Positions 11,147 to 20,063 of a DNA stretch of 64,000 nucleotides are shown piece after piece. The translations under genes and the position numbers were made by a program. How positions within the stretch are numbered: the first letter of the stretch is position 1; each line of letters opens with the position of its first letter. This stretch comes from Rhodoferax sp. (GTDB lineage Bacteria > Pseudomonadota > Gammaproteobacteria > Burkholderiales > Burkholderiaceae_C). The notes beneath the pieces are model-generated. The model made no database searches and had not been told where the DNA came from. It saw only the letters and a list, made by a program, of their open reading frames with translations. The stretch lies in NCBI GenBank assembly GCA_024235935.1, contig JACKLL010000007.1, positions 124,001 through 188,000 of the forward strand. Direction: 5' to 3'.

Positions 11147-11180
11147 GACAAGGCCGCCCGCAGTTGCAGGCGGCCTTGTC
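11147..11180. terminator. Bidirectional terminator hairpin between katG and the LysR gene
   Basis: A perfect 12-bp stem, GACAAGGCCGCC (11147-11158) with GGCGGCCTTGTC (11169-11180), around a 10-base loop. It lies between two convergent genes, 27 bp after katG and 9 bp before the end of the LysR gene, so it can serve both strands. Confidence 0.8.
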
Positions 11181-11188
11181 TTGTCGCA

Positions 11189-12094
11189 TCAGGCGTAGCG
11201 GGCCAGCGCCTCGCCCAGGCCGTCGAGCAGGTCCTGCAGGTCGCCCTGCGCAGCCGTCTTCTCCGAGGTCAACACCTGGATGTTGCGCTGGCGCAGGCGG
11301 AATTCGCTGACCGGCACAGCACACAGCCGCCCACTGGCCAGCAGCAGCGAGGCCGCCAGCATGGACGAGAACACCGCCGCATCGCCCCGTTCGGCCAGCG
11401 ACTCCAGCGTGGAGTAGCCGGCGACGTAGGCCGCCTGCAGCTCCACGCCTTCGAGGCTCAGCACCAGGTCCAGCAACTGGCGCACCGTGGTGCCCGACGA
11501 CGGCATGCCGACCGGATGTTTTGCCAGTTCGGCCAGCGACACCCGCTTGCGACCGGCCAGCGGATGGGTCGGCGCCACCATCAGCATGATCGGCGCGGCC
11601 TGCTGGTGCACGATGCGCAGACCGTTCTCCAGCGCCACCGAAAACTTCAGACCCACGTCCACATCGCCACGCAGCAGCTGGCGGCTCACACCTTCCGGGC
11701 TGGCCGCGATCACATGCAGCACGCATTGCGGATGCCGGCGCCGGAACGCAGCCAGCACCTCGGCCATGAAGCCGCCGGCAAAACCTTCGGTGCAGGCGAT
11801 GCGCAGCGTGGGCGGTGCCTTGCGTGGCGCGCCCAGCATCTCGTCGACGACACGTTGGTCGTCCAGCATCAGGCCGCGCACATGCGTGGCCAGCCGCTCG
11901 CCGGCCAGGCTGAGCTGCATGCCGCGCCCCTTGCGCTCGAACAGGGCCAGGCCCAGGCGGTCTTCCAGCTTGGCGATCTGCCGGCTCACGGCCGATGGGG
12001 CCACATGCAGCTGCTCCGAGGCACGGGTCAGCGAACCGGTGCGGGCCACTTCGAGGAAGTAGCGCGCGGCCGTTCCGATCAGCAAGGGATTCAT
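11189..12094 (-). CDS. LysR family transcriptional regulator
   Basis: A 301-residue LysR protein. The N-terminal winged helix-turn-helix is clear ('FLEVARTGSLTRASEQLHVAPSAVSRQIAKLE', residues ~13-45), followed by the periplasmic-binding-protein-like effector domain from about residue 90. It is divergent from the M20 peptidase/Bug operon with a 114-bp AT-rich gap between starts, the classic layout for a LysR protein controlling the divergent genes. The inducer is unknown but is probably the substrate of the M20 enzyme or of the Bug-linked uptake system. Confidence 0.92.
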   Translation of the reverse strand: MNPLLIGTAARYFLEVARTGSLTRASEQLHVAPSAVSRQIAKLEDRLGLALFERKGRGMQLSLAGERLATHVRGLMLDDQRVVDEMLGAPRKAPPTLRIACTEGFAGGFMAEVLAAFRRRHPQCVLHVIAASPEGVSRQLLRGDVDVGLKFSVALENGLRIVHQQAAPIMLMVAPTHPLAGRKRVSLAELAKHPVGMPSSGTTVRQLLDLVLSLEGVELQAAYVAGYSTLESLAERGDAAVFSSMLAASLLLASGRLCAVPVSEFRLRQRNIQVLTSEKTAAQGDLQDLLDGLGEALARYA

Positions 12095-12208
12095 GGCGGT
12101 CTGTAGATTGCGTTTTTGGCAAAGTTTGATTCTAAATATTCAAATAGTCAAAGCTTGCGATGCTCATTAAAGTGGCCGTCATATACCTGTCACACATCCA
12201 AAGGTCCC
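12095..12208. promoter_or_regulatory. Divergent LysR/M20 regulatory region
   Basis: This 114-bp gap is AT-rich against a GC-rich background. It contains TTTGA (12125-12129), 10 bp, TCAAA (12140-12144), an inverted repeat of the T-N11-A type bound by LysR proteins (T12129/T12128 to A12141-12142). This is a candidate operator for the adjacent regulator. Confidence 0.5.
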
Positions 12209-13621
12209 ATGTCCGCTCGCGCCCGACTGCTCACCGACACCGCCCGCTGGTTCGACGACGGCCATTTCCAGCGCACGCTGGCCCGCCGCGTCGCCTGCAA
12301 CACCGCGAGTGATGCCGGCCCTGCGCTGGAGGCACTGGAGGGCTACCTGGCGCAGGAGATCAACCCGGCCCTGGAAGGCCTGGGATTCACGTGCACCGTG
12401 CTGCCCAACCCGGTGGCGGGCAACGGCCCGCTGCTGGTGGCGCGGCGCATCGAAGACCCGTCGCTACCCACTGTGCTCACCTACGGTCACGGCGACGTGG
12501 TCAATGGGCAGGACGCGCAGTGGCGGGACGGCCTGCAGCCCTGGGCGCTGACCATCGAGGGCGACCGCTGGTATGGCCGCGGCACGGCCGACAACAAGGG
12601 CCAGCACACCATCAGCCTGGCGGCGCTGGCGCAGGTCATCCAGGCGCGCCAGGGACGCCTGGGCTACAACGTGACGGTGCTGCTGGAGACCGGCGAAGAA
12701 GTGGGCAGCCCCGGGCTGCGCGAACTCTGCATGCAGGAGCGCGAACGGCTGCGCGCCGACCTGCTGATCGCCTGCGACGGACCGCGTGTGCATGCCGACA
12801 AACCGACGGTGTTTCTGGGTTCCCGCGGCGGTGTCAACTTCACGCTGCGCCTGCAAAGCCGAGCGCGCGCCTACCACTCGGGCAACTGGGGTGGCGTGCT
12901 GGCCAACCCGGCCATCGTCATCAGCAACGCCATCGCCTCCATGGTCGACGGGCGCGGACGCATCCGCGTGCCGGGTCTGCTGCCCCCACCGATCAGCGCC
13001 GCCGTGCGCACCGCGCTGGCCGATGTGACCATTGGTGGCGGCGATGATGACCCGGTCACCGACCCGCTCTGGGGCGAGCTGGGGCTGAGCGAGGCCGAGC
13101 GGCTGGTGGGCTGGAACACGCTCGAAGTGCTGGCCATGGTGGCGGGCGCTCCCGAGCGGCCCATCAATGCGATTCCGCACACGGCCGTGGCGCATTGCCA
13201 GCTGCGCTTCGTTCCCGGCACGCGCTGGAAGGAACTGGAGTCCGTCGTACGCAGCCACCTGGACGACAACGGTTTCGGCGATGTCGAGGTCAAGGTCACC
13301 ATGGCGGTGCCGGCGACCCGGCTGGACCTGGCCAACCCCTGGGTCGACTGGGCGCTGAACTCGATCCGGCGCAGTGTCGACAAGACCCCGACCCTGCTGC
13401 CCAACCTGGCGGGCTCGCTGCCCAACGACGTGTTCTCCGACATCCTGGGCCTGCCGACACTGTGGGTGCCGCACTCCTACCCCGCCTGCGCGCAACACGC
13501 ACCCAACGAACATCTGCTGGCCCCGGTGGCCCGCGAAGGCCTGTTGCTGATGGCCGGCCTGTATTGGGATCTCGGCGAACCTGGTGCTGCGCCCTGGCCC
13601 GACAACACTGCGCGCCACTGA
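12209..13621 (+). CDS. M20 family metallopeptidase/amidohydrolase
   Basis: A 470-residue member of the ArgE/DapE/ACY1/CPG2 family, which hydrolyses amide or peptide bonds with a two-zinc site. Metal ligands are seen in 'YGHGDVV' (His ~93, Asp ~95), 'GRGTADNKGQH' and the catalytic/ligand pair in 'LETGEEVGSPG'; a dimerisation domain follows with a 'YHSGNWGG' motif. The ATG at 12209 has AAAGG upstream; the longer upstream frame encodes unrelated sequence. The next gene is a Bug solute-binding protein, suggesting import and hydrolysis of the same amide substrate. Confidence 0.88.
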   Translation: MSARARLLTDTARWFDDGHFQRTLARRVACNTASDAGPALEALEGYLAQEINPALEGLGFTCTVLPNPVAGNGPLLVARRIEDPSLPTVLTYGHGDVVNGQDAQWRDGLQPWALTIEGDRWYGRGTADNKGQHTISLAALAQVIQARQGRLGYNVTVLLETGEEVGSPGLRELCMQERERLRADLLIACDGPRVHADKPTVFLGSRGGVNFTLRLQSRARAYHSGNWGGVLANPAIVISNAIASMVDGRGRIRVPGLLPPPISAAVRTALADVTIGGGDDDPVTDPLWGELGLSEAERLVGWNTLEVLAMVAGAPERPINAIPHTAVAHCQLRFVPGTRWKELESVVRSHLDDNGFGDVEVKVTMAVPATRLDLANPWVDWALNSIRRSVDKTPTLLPNLAGSLPNDVFSDILGLPTLWVPHSYPACAQHAPNEHLLAPVAREGLLLMAGLYWDLGEPGAAPWPDNTARH

Positions 13622-13681
13622 TCCGCCCGCCGATTTCCCTTCATCTCTGTCTCCACCATCCGCACTTCACGAAAGCACGCC

Positions 13682-14674
13682 ATGCAAGACCTGTCCCGAC
13701 GCAGCGCCCTGATCTCGCTGACCGCCACTGCCGCCTCCCTGGCGCTGGCCCCCACCGCATCTTGGGCGCAAGCCTGGCCGAACAAGCCGATCCGCATCAT
13801 CGTGCCGTTCCCGCCCGGAGGCGCCACCGATACCAGCGCGCGGCTGCTGGCCGAGCACCTGACCCGCCGACTGGGCCAGAGCGTGATCGTCGAGAACAAG
13901 CCCGGCGCTTCCACCATCATCGGCCTGGAGGCCGCAGCCAAGGCCGCACCGGACGGCAACACCTTGTTGATCGCCGGTGTCGGCAGCTTCTCGGTGCTGC
14001 CGGCAACCCGCGCCAACCTGCCGTTCAATGTGGAGCGCGACTTCGCGCCGATTTCGATGACGGTGAGCACGCCCATCGTGCTGGTCACGCCGTCCACCCG
14101 GCCATTCCGCAGCCTGGCCGACTTCATCGCCGCCGCCAAGGCCCAGCCCAGCGGCCTGCGCTACTCGACCTACGGACCCGGCAGCGCGCCGCACCTGGTG
14201 GGCGAGATGATGGCTGCCGCCGCCGGTATCAAGATCGAGCCGATCCCCTTCAAGGGTGCATCGGATGCGCTGCTGGCCTTGCTGCGCGGCGAAGTCGACC
14301 TGGGCATCGAGGCCTACGCCGCCGCCGTGCCGCACATCAAGTCGGGCAAGTTCACCGCACTGGCCGTGACCAGCGATCGCCGCAGCAACCTGGTGCCGGA
14401 CCTGCCGTCCATGGGCGAGTCGAAGCTGAGCGCCGCCACGATGGAAGCCTTCTACGGCGTGGTCGCACCAGCCGCCACCCCGGCACCGATCCTGGCCCGC
14501 CTGTCGCGCGAAATTGCCGAGATCATGGCGCAGCCGGACGTGCGCGAGAAGCTGACCGCCCTGAACCTCGAGCCTTCCGTCACCGGCGCCGCCGAAATGA
14601 CCAGGACCATGCAGGCCGAGACTGCGAAGTACCGCAACGCGATCGCACGCGCCGGTATCAAGATCGAGGCCTGA
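13682..14674 (+). CDS. Bug/TctC family periplasmic solute-binding protein
   Basis: A 330-residue exported protein. The N-terminus has 'SRRSALISLTATAASLALAP' ending near 'SWAQA', a signal peptide with a twin-arginine-like RR. The mature part shows Bug hallmarks: 'WPNKPIRIIVPFPPGG', 'DGNTLLIAG' and 'YSTYGPGSAPHL'. Bug proteins bind small carboxylates or amides and usually work with, or independently of, tripartite tricarboxylate transporters. No TctA/TctB genes are nearby. It is probably cotranscribed with the M20 peptidase 60 bp upstream. Confidence 0.92.
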   Translation: MQDLSRRSALISLTATAASLALAPTASWAQAWPNKPIRIIVPFPPGGATDTSARLLAEHLTRRLGQSVIVENKPGASTIIGLEAAAKAAPDGNTLLIAGVGSFSVLPATRANLPFNVERDFAPISMTVSTPIVLVTPSTRPFRSLADFIAAAKAQPSGLRYSTYGPGSAPHLVGEMMAAAAGIKIEPIPFKGASDALLALLRGEVDLGIEAYAAAVPHIKSGKFTALAVTSDRRSNLVPDLPSMGESKLSAATMEAFYGVVAPAATPAPILARLSREIAEIMAQPDVREKLTALNLEPSVTGAAEMTRTMQAETAKYRNAIARAGIKIEA

Positions 14675-14687
14675 GGCGCCTGCCAGC

Positions 14688-14710
14688 GGCCCTGCCCGCG
14701 CGGCGGGGCC
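14688..14710 (+). terminator. GC-rich hairpin after the M20/Bug operon
   Basis: GGCCCTGCC (14688-14696) pairs with GGCGGGGCC (14702-14710), one mismatch, 5-base loop. It lies 14 bp after the Bug stop. There is no T-run, so termination is plausible but unproven. Confidence 0.45.
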
Positions 14711-14883
14711 GCCCGTCCATGGACCAGGCCCCGGGCGGTTCACGGACCGTGACATGGCCGTCGCAACGGCGACTGCGCACCCCGCGCAGCGCACCATTAA
14801 GCTCCCTCTAAGGCCAACGCGGCAAGCTCGAACCATCGCCTGACACCTGCGGCGATGTCTTCGATTCACTCCACGAGCCTTCC

Positions 14884-16080
14884 ATGACGAGCACCCTTTC
14901 CCCCCAACGTCCCTCGTCACCCCGCACGGCGCCGCCCCGTGCACGGCCCACCCGGTCTGCCAACGAAGAGAACATCCTCGTGCTGCAGGGCGGTGGTGCG
15001 CTGGGCGCCTACCAGGCCGGTGTATTCGAAGCGCTGAATGAAAGCTGTCCCGAGCTCGCATGGGTGGCCGGCATCTCCATCGGCGCGATCAACGCGGCGC
15101 TGATCGCCGGCAATGCGCCGTCACAGCGCGTCGTGCAGCTGCATGCGTTCTGGCACCAGGTGAGTTCAGGCCTGCCCATGCCCGGCGCCGCGCATGCGAT
15201 GACGGCGCGCCAGGCGCTGAACGAGGCCAGCGCGACACACGGCATGCTGTTCGGTGTGCCGGGGTTCTTCACACCACGCTTCCCGCCCGCGCCATTCCAG
15301 CCACGCGGTACGCCGGGCGCCATCAGCTACTACGACACGGCAGCGCTGCGCCAGACGCTGGAGCGGCTGATCGATTTCGACCGGATCAACGACGGTCCGG
15401 TCCGGCTGTCGGTCGGCGCGGTCAACCTGCGCAGCGGCAACTTCGCGTATTTCGATTCTCGCAAGCAGCGCATCGATGCGCGCCACATCATGGCCAGCGG
15501 CGCCCTTCCGCCGGGCTTCGCGCCGGTGGAGATCGACGGCGAGTTCTATTGGGACGGTGGCCTGGTCTCCAACACCCCACTGCAGTACGTGCTGGACCAG
15601 CCCGCGGACCGGCACCGGGTGGTGTTCCAGGTCGATCTGTTTGCCGCTACTGGCGAGATCCCGACCACACTGGCCGAAGTGACCGAGCGCGAGAAGGACA
15701 TCCGCTTCTCCAGCCGCACCCGGCTCAACACCACGCAGCAGCTCGAACGCCAGGCCATCGCACTGGCCGCACAGCGTCTGCTGCAAAAGTTGCCTCCTGC
15801 GCTGCGGGACGACCCCGATGTGCGAACGCTGACGCGCGTGCCAGGGCCGCACGGCGTCGACGTGGTGCACCTGATCTACCGCAGCAAGCATTACGAAAGC
15901 CAGTCCAAGGACTATGAGTTCTCACGGGTATCGGTGCAGGAGCACTGGGCATCGGGCCTGGCCGACATGGCGCGGACCTTGCGTGACCCACGCTGGATCG
16001 ACCGTCCGGCGCGCATGCATGGCGTGCACGTGTTCGATCTGGCATCGAGCAATCCGACCGAGAAGGAGTGCCTTGCATGA
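14884..16080 (+). CDS. Patatin-like phospholipase family protein
   Basis: A 398-residue patatin-fold hydrolase. It has the oxyanion-hole glycine loop 'GGGALGAYQAGV' (~36-47), the nucleophile elbow GxSxG as 'GISIGA' (Ser ~63) and the catalytic Asp in 'DGG' (~223, 'YWDGGLVSNTP'), so the Ser-Asp dyad is intact. The C-terminal part resembles DUF3734. It lies 55 bp upstream of a 3-hydroxybutyrate dehydrogenase; that pairing in Burkholderiales suggests a role with PHB or other ester/lipid turnover, but the substrate is inferred only. Confidence 0.9.
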   Translation: MTSTLSPQRPSSPRTAPPRARPTRSANEENILVLQGGGALGAYQAGVFEALNESCPELAWVAGISIGAINAALIAGNAPSQRVVQLHAFWHQVSSGLPMPGAAHAMTARQALNEASATHGMLFGVPGFFTPRFPPAPFQPRGTPGAISYYDTAALRQTLERLIDFDRINDGPVRLSVGAVNLRSGNFAYFDSRKQRIDARHIMASGALPPGFAPVEIDGEFYWDGGLVSNTPLQYVLDQPADRHRVVFQVDLFAATGEIPTTLAEVTEREKDIRFSSRTRLNTTQQLERQAIALAAQRLLQKLPPALRDDPDVRTLTRVPGPHGVDVVHLIYRSKHYESQSKDYEFSRVSVQEHWASGLADMARTLRDPRWIDRPARMHGVHVFDLASSNPTEKECLA

Positions 16081-16135
16081 GCATCCCGTCTGATGGCGTT
16101 GCGCCCATTCCATTCACACCACCAAGGGAGTCCCC

Positions 16136-16918
16136 ATGAAACTCGAGAACAAAGTCTGCATCGTCACCGGCGCTGCCAGCGGCATCGGCAAGGAGATCGC
16201 CATGACCTACGGACGTGAGGGCGGCAGGATCGTCATCGCCGACCTCAAACGCGACGCTGCGCAGGCGACGGCCGACGAGATCGTCAAGGCCGGTGGCACC
16301 GCCATGGCGGTCGCCATGGACGTGACCAGCGAGGAGCAGGTCAACGCGGGCGTGGCAACCGTGGTCAAGGCCTATGGCGGCGTCGACGTGCTGGTCAGCA
16401 ATGCCGGCATCCAGATCGTGCATCCGATCGAATCATTTCCGTTCGCCGACTGGAAGAAGATGCTGGCGATCCACCTCGACGGCGCCTTCCTCACCACCCG
16501 GGCCGTGGTGCCGCACATGCAGAAGTCGGGCAAGGGCGGCAGCATCATCTACATGGGCTCGGTGCACTCCAAGGAGGCGTCGGTACTGAAGTCGGCCTAT
16601 GTCACCGCCAAGCACGGACTCATCGGCCTGTGCAAGACCGTGGCCAAGGAGGGCGGCCCGCACCGCATCCGCGCCAACGTGATCTGCCCCGGCTTCGTGC
16701 GCACCCCGCTGGTGGAGAAGCAGATCCCCGAGCAGGCCCAGGAACTGGGCATCAGCGAGGACGACGTGGTCAAGAAGGTGATGCTCAAGGACACCGTGGA
16801 CGGCGAGTTCACGACCGTGCAGGACGTGGCCGAGGTAGCGCTGCTGTTCGCCGGCTTCGGCTCCAACGCACTCACCGGCCAGTCGCTGGTGGTCAGCCAC
16901 GGCTGGTTCATGCAGTAG
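16136..16918 (+). CDS. bdhA: 3-hydroxybutyrate dehydrogenase
   Basis: A 260-residue SDR. It has 'TGAASGIGKEIA' (NAD binding), 'SNAGIQ', the catalytic Ser in 'MGSVHS', Tyr-X3-Lys in 'YVTAKHGL', and the C-terminal 'QIPEQAQELGIS' and 'LTGQSLVVSHGWFMQ' typical of D-3-hydroxybutyrate dehydrogenases. It oxidises 3-hydroxybutyrate to acetoacetate with NAD+, the exit step of PHB breakdown. A good SD (AAGGGAG) precedes the ATG. It follows the patatin gene in the same direction, probably as an operon. Confidence 0.9.
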   Translation: MKLENKVCIVTGAASGIGKEIAMTYGREGGRIVIADLKRDAAQATADEIVKAGGTAMAVAMDVTSEEQVNAGVATVVKAYGGVDVLVSNAGIQIVHPIESFPFADWKKMLAIHLDGAFLTTRAVVPHMQKSGKGGSIIYMGSVHSKEASVLKSAYVTAKHGLIGLCKTVAKEGGPHRIRANVICPGFVRTPLVEKQIPEQAQELGISEDDVVKKVMLKDTVDGEFTTVQDVAEVALLFAGFGSNALTGQSLVVSHGWFMQ

Positions 16919-17060
16919 GTGCGACGCCCGACTGGCGGCAGGCGCGCTTTTCTGCGACCATAGTCCACGACCTGCCTGCGCCCATGCTCCGTGGCTGCAG
17001 GCGGTCCGACAGGCCGGCGACGCCTTTCGCGTTCGCCAGGCCCAGAAAAAAGGAGACGAC

Positions 17061-18734
17061 ATGCGCGCGTCAGAAACCTCGAGGGCCCCGCTTTTCGAAC
17101 CGCCGGGGCCCGGCACCTGGACGCAGGATGCCGTCCACTTCCCGCGGCCGATGTCCAGGTACTTCCAGCAGACGCATGCGCCGGCGTACCTGCGCGGCAC
17201 CCAGGACTTTGCACGGTACTACGGCCTGCTGGTCGACGGCCTGCAGATGGCCTATGTCAACGGCTTCGGCTACTACCAGGTACTGCCGGCGCCGCAGGAC
17301 GAGATCCCGGAGCGCTTCGTGCGCGCCGAGCAGGTGCTGGCGCAGCAGCTCTGGCGCGAGCAGTTGCGCGAATGGGACGGGATCAGCAAACCCACCGCGA
17401 TGGCGCGTCACCGCAGGTTGCAGGCGGTTGACCCCGATGCCCTGTCCGACGCCGAACTCGTGGCTTACCTGACGCAATGCCGCGACCACCACGCCAGCAT
17501 GATGGTCCAGCACATGCGCTACACCGCCGGCGCCTTGCTGCCGACCGGTGACTTCCTGGCGCAAACGGGCGACTGGACCGGTCTGCCACCCGCCGAGCTG
17601 CTGGCGCTGCTGCGCGGTGCGGCCGAGGTATCGTCCGGCGGCTCCGAAGAGATGGAGGCGCTGAAGAAGGCATTCGCGCCGGGCTCGGCGGCCCGGGAGG
17701 TGCTGGCCTCGCAGGGAGACCCGATGGATCTGCTCGCATCCGGCGGCGACCCGGCGCAGGTACTGGCGCAGCTGCGCGCCCTGCCCGGCCTGGCAGGAGC
17801 AGCGGTCGATGGCTATCTGGCACTGGTCGGCAATCGGCTGATCGATGGCTTCGACATCACCGAGCCCACGGCACTCGAAGTACCCGATGCGCTGCTGCGC
17901 GCGATCAACATCGCCGTGGCTCCGCCGGAACAGACGCGCGATGACCTCAAGGTCGCGACAGCCGCAGTCCGCACCAAGGTTCCCAAGGCACAGCAGGCGG
18001 CCTTCGACAAACTGCTGGAGGAAGCCCGGCTCACCTACCGCCTGCGCGACGAGCGTGGCATCTACAGCGACATCTGGGCTGCCGGCATCATGCGCCGGGC
18101 GGCCCTGGCTGCAGGGCGCAGGGCCGAGCAGCAAGGCCGGATCGCCAGCCATCTGCACATGCTGGATGCCGATCTGCAAGAGATGTGCGCACTGGTGTCC
18201 GGCACCGGGCAGGCACCTGGTGCCGAAGCGCTGGCAAGCCGCGCGGCCTACCGCACCAGCTACTCGGCCAGGGATATGCCGCACGTGCTCGGACCGGCGG
18301 CGGCGCCACCGCCGGACCTGGCCACGCTGCCGCCCGCGGAAGCCCGCCTGATGCGGGCCTTGTTCAGCGCCCTGGAGCACCTCTTTGGCAGCTCCAGTGC
18401 CAAGCATGAAGCGACGGTCGTGCATGGACTGGGCGCCAGCAAAGGCGTGTACGAAGGGCCGGCGCGCTGCGTGCGCGGACCGGCCGATTTCGACCGCATC
18501 ACGCAGGGCGACGTACTGGTAACCGAGTCGACGTCCGAAGCGTTCAACATCCTGCTGCCCCTGCTCGGGGCCATCGTCACCGACAACGGTGGACTACTGT
18601 CGCACGCGGCCATCGTGGCGCGCGAATACGGCATGCCGGGCGTGGTGGGCACGCGCGATGCCAGCGAGCGCATCGCGGACGGCATGCTGCTGCGGGTGGA
18701 CGGCGACACTGGCGAGGTCACGGTGCTCGGATGA
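17061..18734 (+). CDS. PEP-utilising/phosphohistidine-domain protein (dikinase-like subunit)
   Basis: A 557-residue protein. The C-terminal ~100 residues form a swivelling phosphohistidine domain: 'GLGASKGVYEGPARCV', then 'TDNGGLLSHAAIVAREYG' with the phosphorylatable His near residue 515, then 'VVGTRDASERIADG'. The N-terminal ~430 residues look like the helical substrate domain of rifampin phosphotransferase/PEP-synthase-like enzymes ('FNGFGYY'-type start, seen as 'YVNGFGYYQV'). It lacks an ATP-grasp domain; that is on the next gene, which overlaps by ATGA at 18731-18734. A strong SD (AAAAAAGGAG) supports the start. Substrate unknown. Confidence 0.8.
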   Translation: MRASETSRAPLFEPPGPGTWTQDAVHFPRPMSRYFQQTHAPAYLRGTQDFARYYGLLVDGLQMAYVNGFGYYQVLPAPQDEIPERFVRAEQVLAQQLWREQLREWDGISKPTAMARHRRLQAVDPDALSDAELVAYLTQCRDHHASMMVQHMRYTAGALLPTGDFLAQTGDWTGLPPAELLALLRGAAEVSSGGSEEMEALKKAFAPGSAAREVLASQGDPMDLLASGGDPAQVLAQLRALPGLAGAAVDGYLALVGNRLIDGFDITEPTALEVPDALLRAINIAVAPPEQTRDDLKVATAAVRTKVPKAQQAAFDKLLEEARLTYRLRDERGIYSDIWAAGIMRRAALAAGRRAEQQGRIASHLHMLDADLQEMCALVSGTGQAPGAEALASRAAYRTSYSARDMPHVLGPAAAPPPDLATLPPAEARLMRALFSALEHLFGSSSAKHEATVVHGLGASKGVYEGPARCVRGPADFDRITQGDVLVTESTSEAFNILLPLLGAIVTDNGGLLSHAAIVAREYGMPGVVGTRDASERIADGMLLRVDGDTGEVTVLG

Positions 18735-19984
18735 AGAAAGTCGTCCCCTTCAGCAAGGCACTCGACAGCGCCTTGTACGGCGCCAAGGCCGTGGGCCTGG
18801 GCGATGCCGTACGCGCGGGACTGGTGGTACCACCGGGCGTAGTGCTGTCGGGCGATCTGGTCGAGGCGATCGCCGCCGGCGACACGCGCGCCATGGCCCG
18901 CCTGGCCAAGGCCATCGCGCCGCTGGTGCCGCCGTTTGCGGTGCGTTCATCCGCTGTGGACGAAGACGGCGCAGCGGCCAGTTTTGCCGGACAGCACCTG
19001 ACCGTGCTCAATGTGTTCACCGCCGCCGACGTACCGCAGGCGGTGCGCGAGGTCTGGTGGTCGGCGAACTCGGACGCCGCCATCACCTACCGCCAGCGCG
19101 TCGGCCTGTTCACGCGGCCCTGTGTCGGTGTCATCGTGCAAAGCCTGCTGGAGCCGCGGGTTGCCGGGGTCATGTTCACCGAGAACCCGATCACCGGTGC
19201 CGACGAACGCGTCGTCGAAGCCAGCTGGGGCCTGGGCGAAGCCGTGGTGTCCGGCCTGGTGATCCCCGACCACGTGCGGCTCGACCGTGCCGGGCTGGTA
19301 CTGGAACACAAGCCCGGACGCAAGCATATTGCCGTTCGCGCGCTGCCCAATGGCGGCACCTTCGAAGACGCCGTGACACCCGAACTGCAGACAGCGCCCT
19401 GCCTGGAGCCCGCACAACTGGCGGCACTGGGCGCCCTGGCACTGCAGTGCGAAAAGGTCTACGGCCCCCGCCGCGACATCGAGTGGGCGTGGCAAGGCGA
19501 CGCGTTGTACCTGCTGCAATGCCGCGCAGTCACCACCGGCAAGGCCCGCAGCAGCGCGCGGCCGCCGGGACCGGTGCCCCGCGATCCGACCACGGCGCTG
19601 CAACGCGTAACCCTGTTCGCCGACATGGACCGCCGCCAGGCCGAGCAGATCGGACGGCTGCTCAAGGAGCGGCGCTTCGCCAAGGGAGAGACGGTCATCC
19701 TCGAAGGCTCGGGTGGCGCTGCGGTCTACCTGATCTCCAGCGGCGAGGCCATCGTCTCGCACAACGGTGCGGCCGTCACCATGCTGGGCCCTGGTGACCA
19801 TTTTGGCGAGATCGCGCTGATCGACGGCGGCCCACGCTCGGCCACGGTGACGGCCGCCACCGACCTCGTGTGCTACGGCCTCACATTCTGGGAGTTTCGC
19901 CCGCTGGTGGAGCGCAACGGCACCATCGCCTGGAAGCTGCTGCAGGCACTGGCCCAGCGTCTGCGCGCTGCAGAAAAAACCTGA
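18731..19984 (+). CDS. PPDK/PEP-synthase ATP-binding domain fused to a cyclic-nucleotide-binding domain
   Basis: A 417-residue protein. Residues ~1-285 form the ATP-grasp pyruvate-phosphate-dikinase N domain: 'GAKAVGLGDA', 'AVRSSAVDEDGAAASFAGQ', 'GVMFTENPITGADE', 'EASWGLGEAVVSGLV' and 'YLLQCRAVT'. Residues ~294-410 form a complete cNMP-binding beta-roll with the phosphate-binding cassette 'FGEIALIDGGPRSATV', including the conserved Glu and Arg. It has no DNA-binding domain, so the nucleotide should act on the enzyme itself. ATGA overlap with the upstream gene indicates that the two proteins form one enzyme, with ATP-grasp and phosphohistidine modules on separate chains. Confidence 0.85.
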   Translation: MKKVVPFSKALDSALYGAKAVGLGDAVRAGLVVPPGVVLSGDLVEAIAAGDTRAMARLAKAIAPLVPPFAVRSSAVDEDGAAASFAGQHLTVLNVFTAADVPQAVREVWWSANSDAAITYRQRVGLFTRPCVGVIVQSLLEPRVAGVMFTENPITGADERVVEASWGLGEAVVSGLVIPDHVRLDRAGLVLEHKPGRKHIAVRALPNGGTFEDAVTPELQTAPCLEPAQLAALGALALQCEKVYGPRRDIEWAWQGDALYLLQCRAVTTGKARSSARPPGPVPRDPTTALQRVTLFADMDRRQAEQIGRLLKERRFAKGETVILEGSGGAAVYLISSGEAIVSHNGAAVTMLGPGDHFGEIALIDGGPRSATVTAATDLVCYGLTFWEFRPLVERNGTIAWKLLQALAQRLRAAEKT

Positions 19985-20063
19985 ACCCTGCCTGCCGGCG
20001 CAGCGCGTGGCACGCAGCCGCAGGCGTGGCACCGGTCCCGTGAATACTGCGACACTTCCGCGC

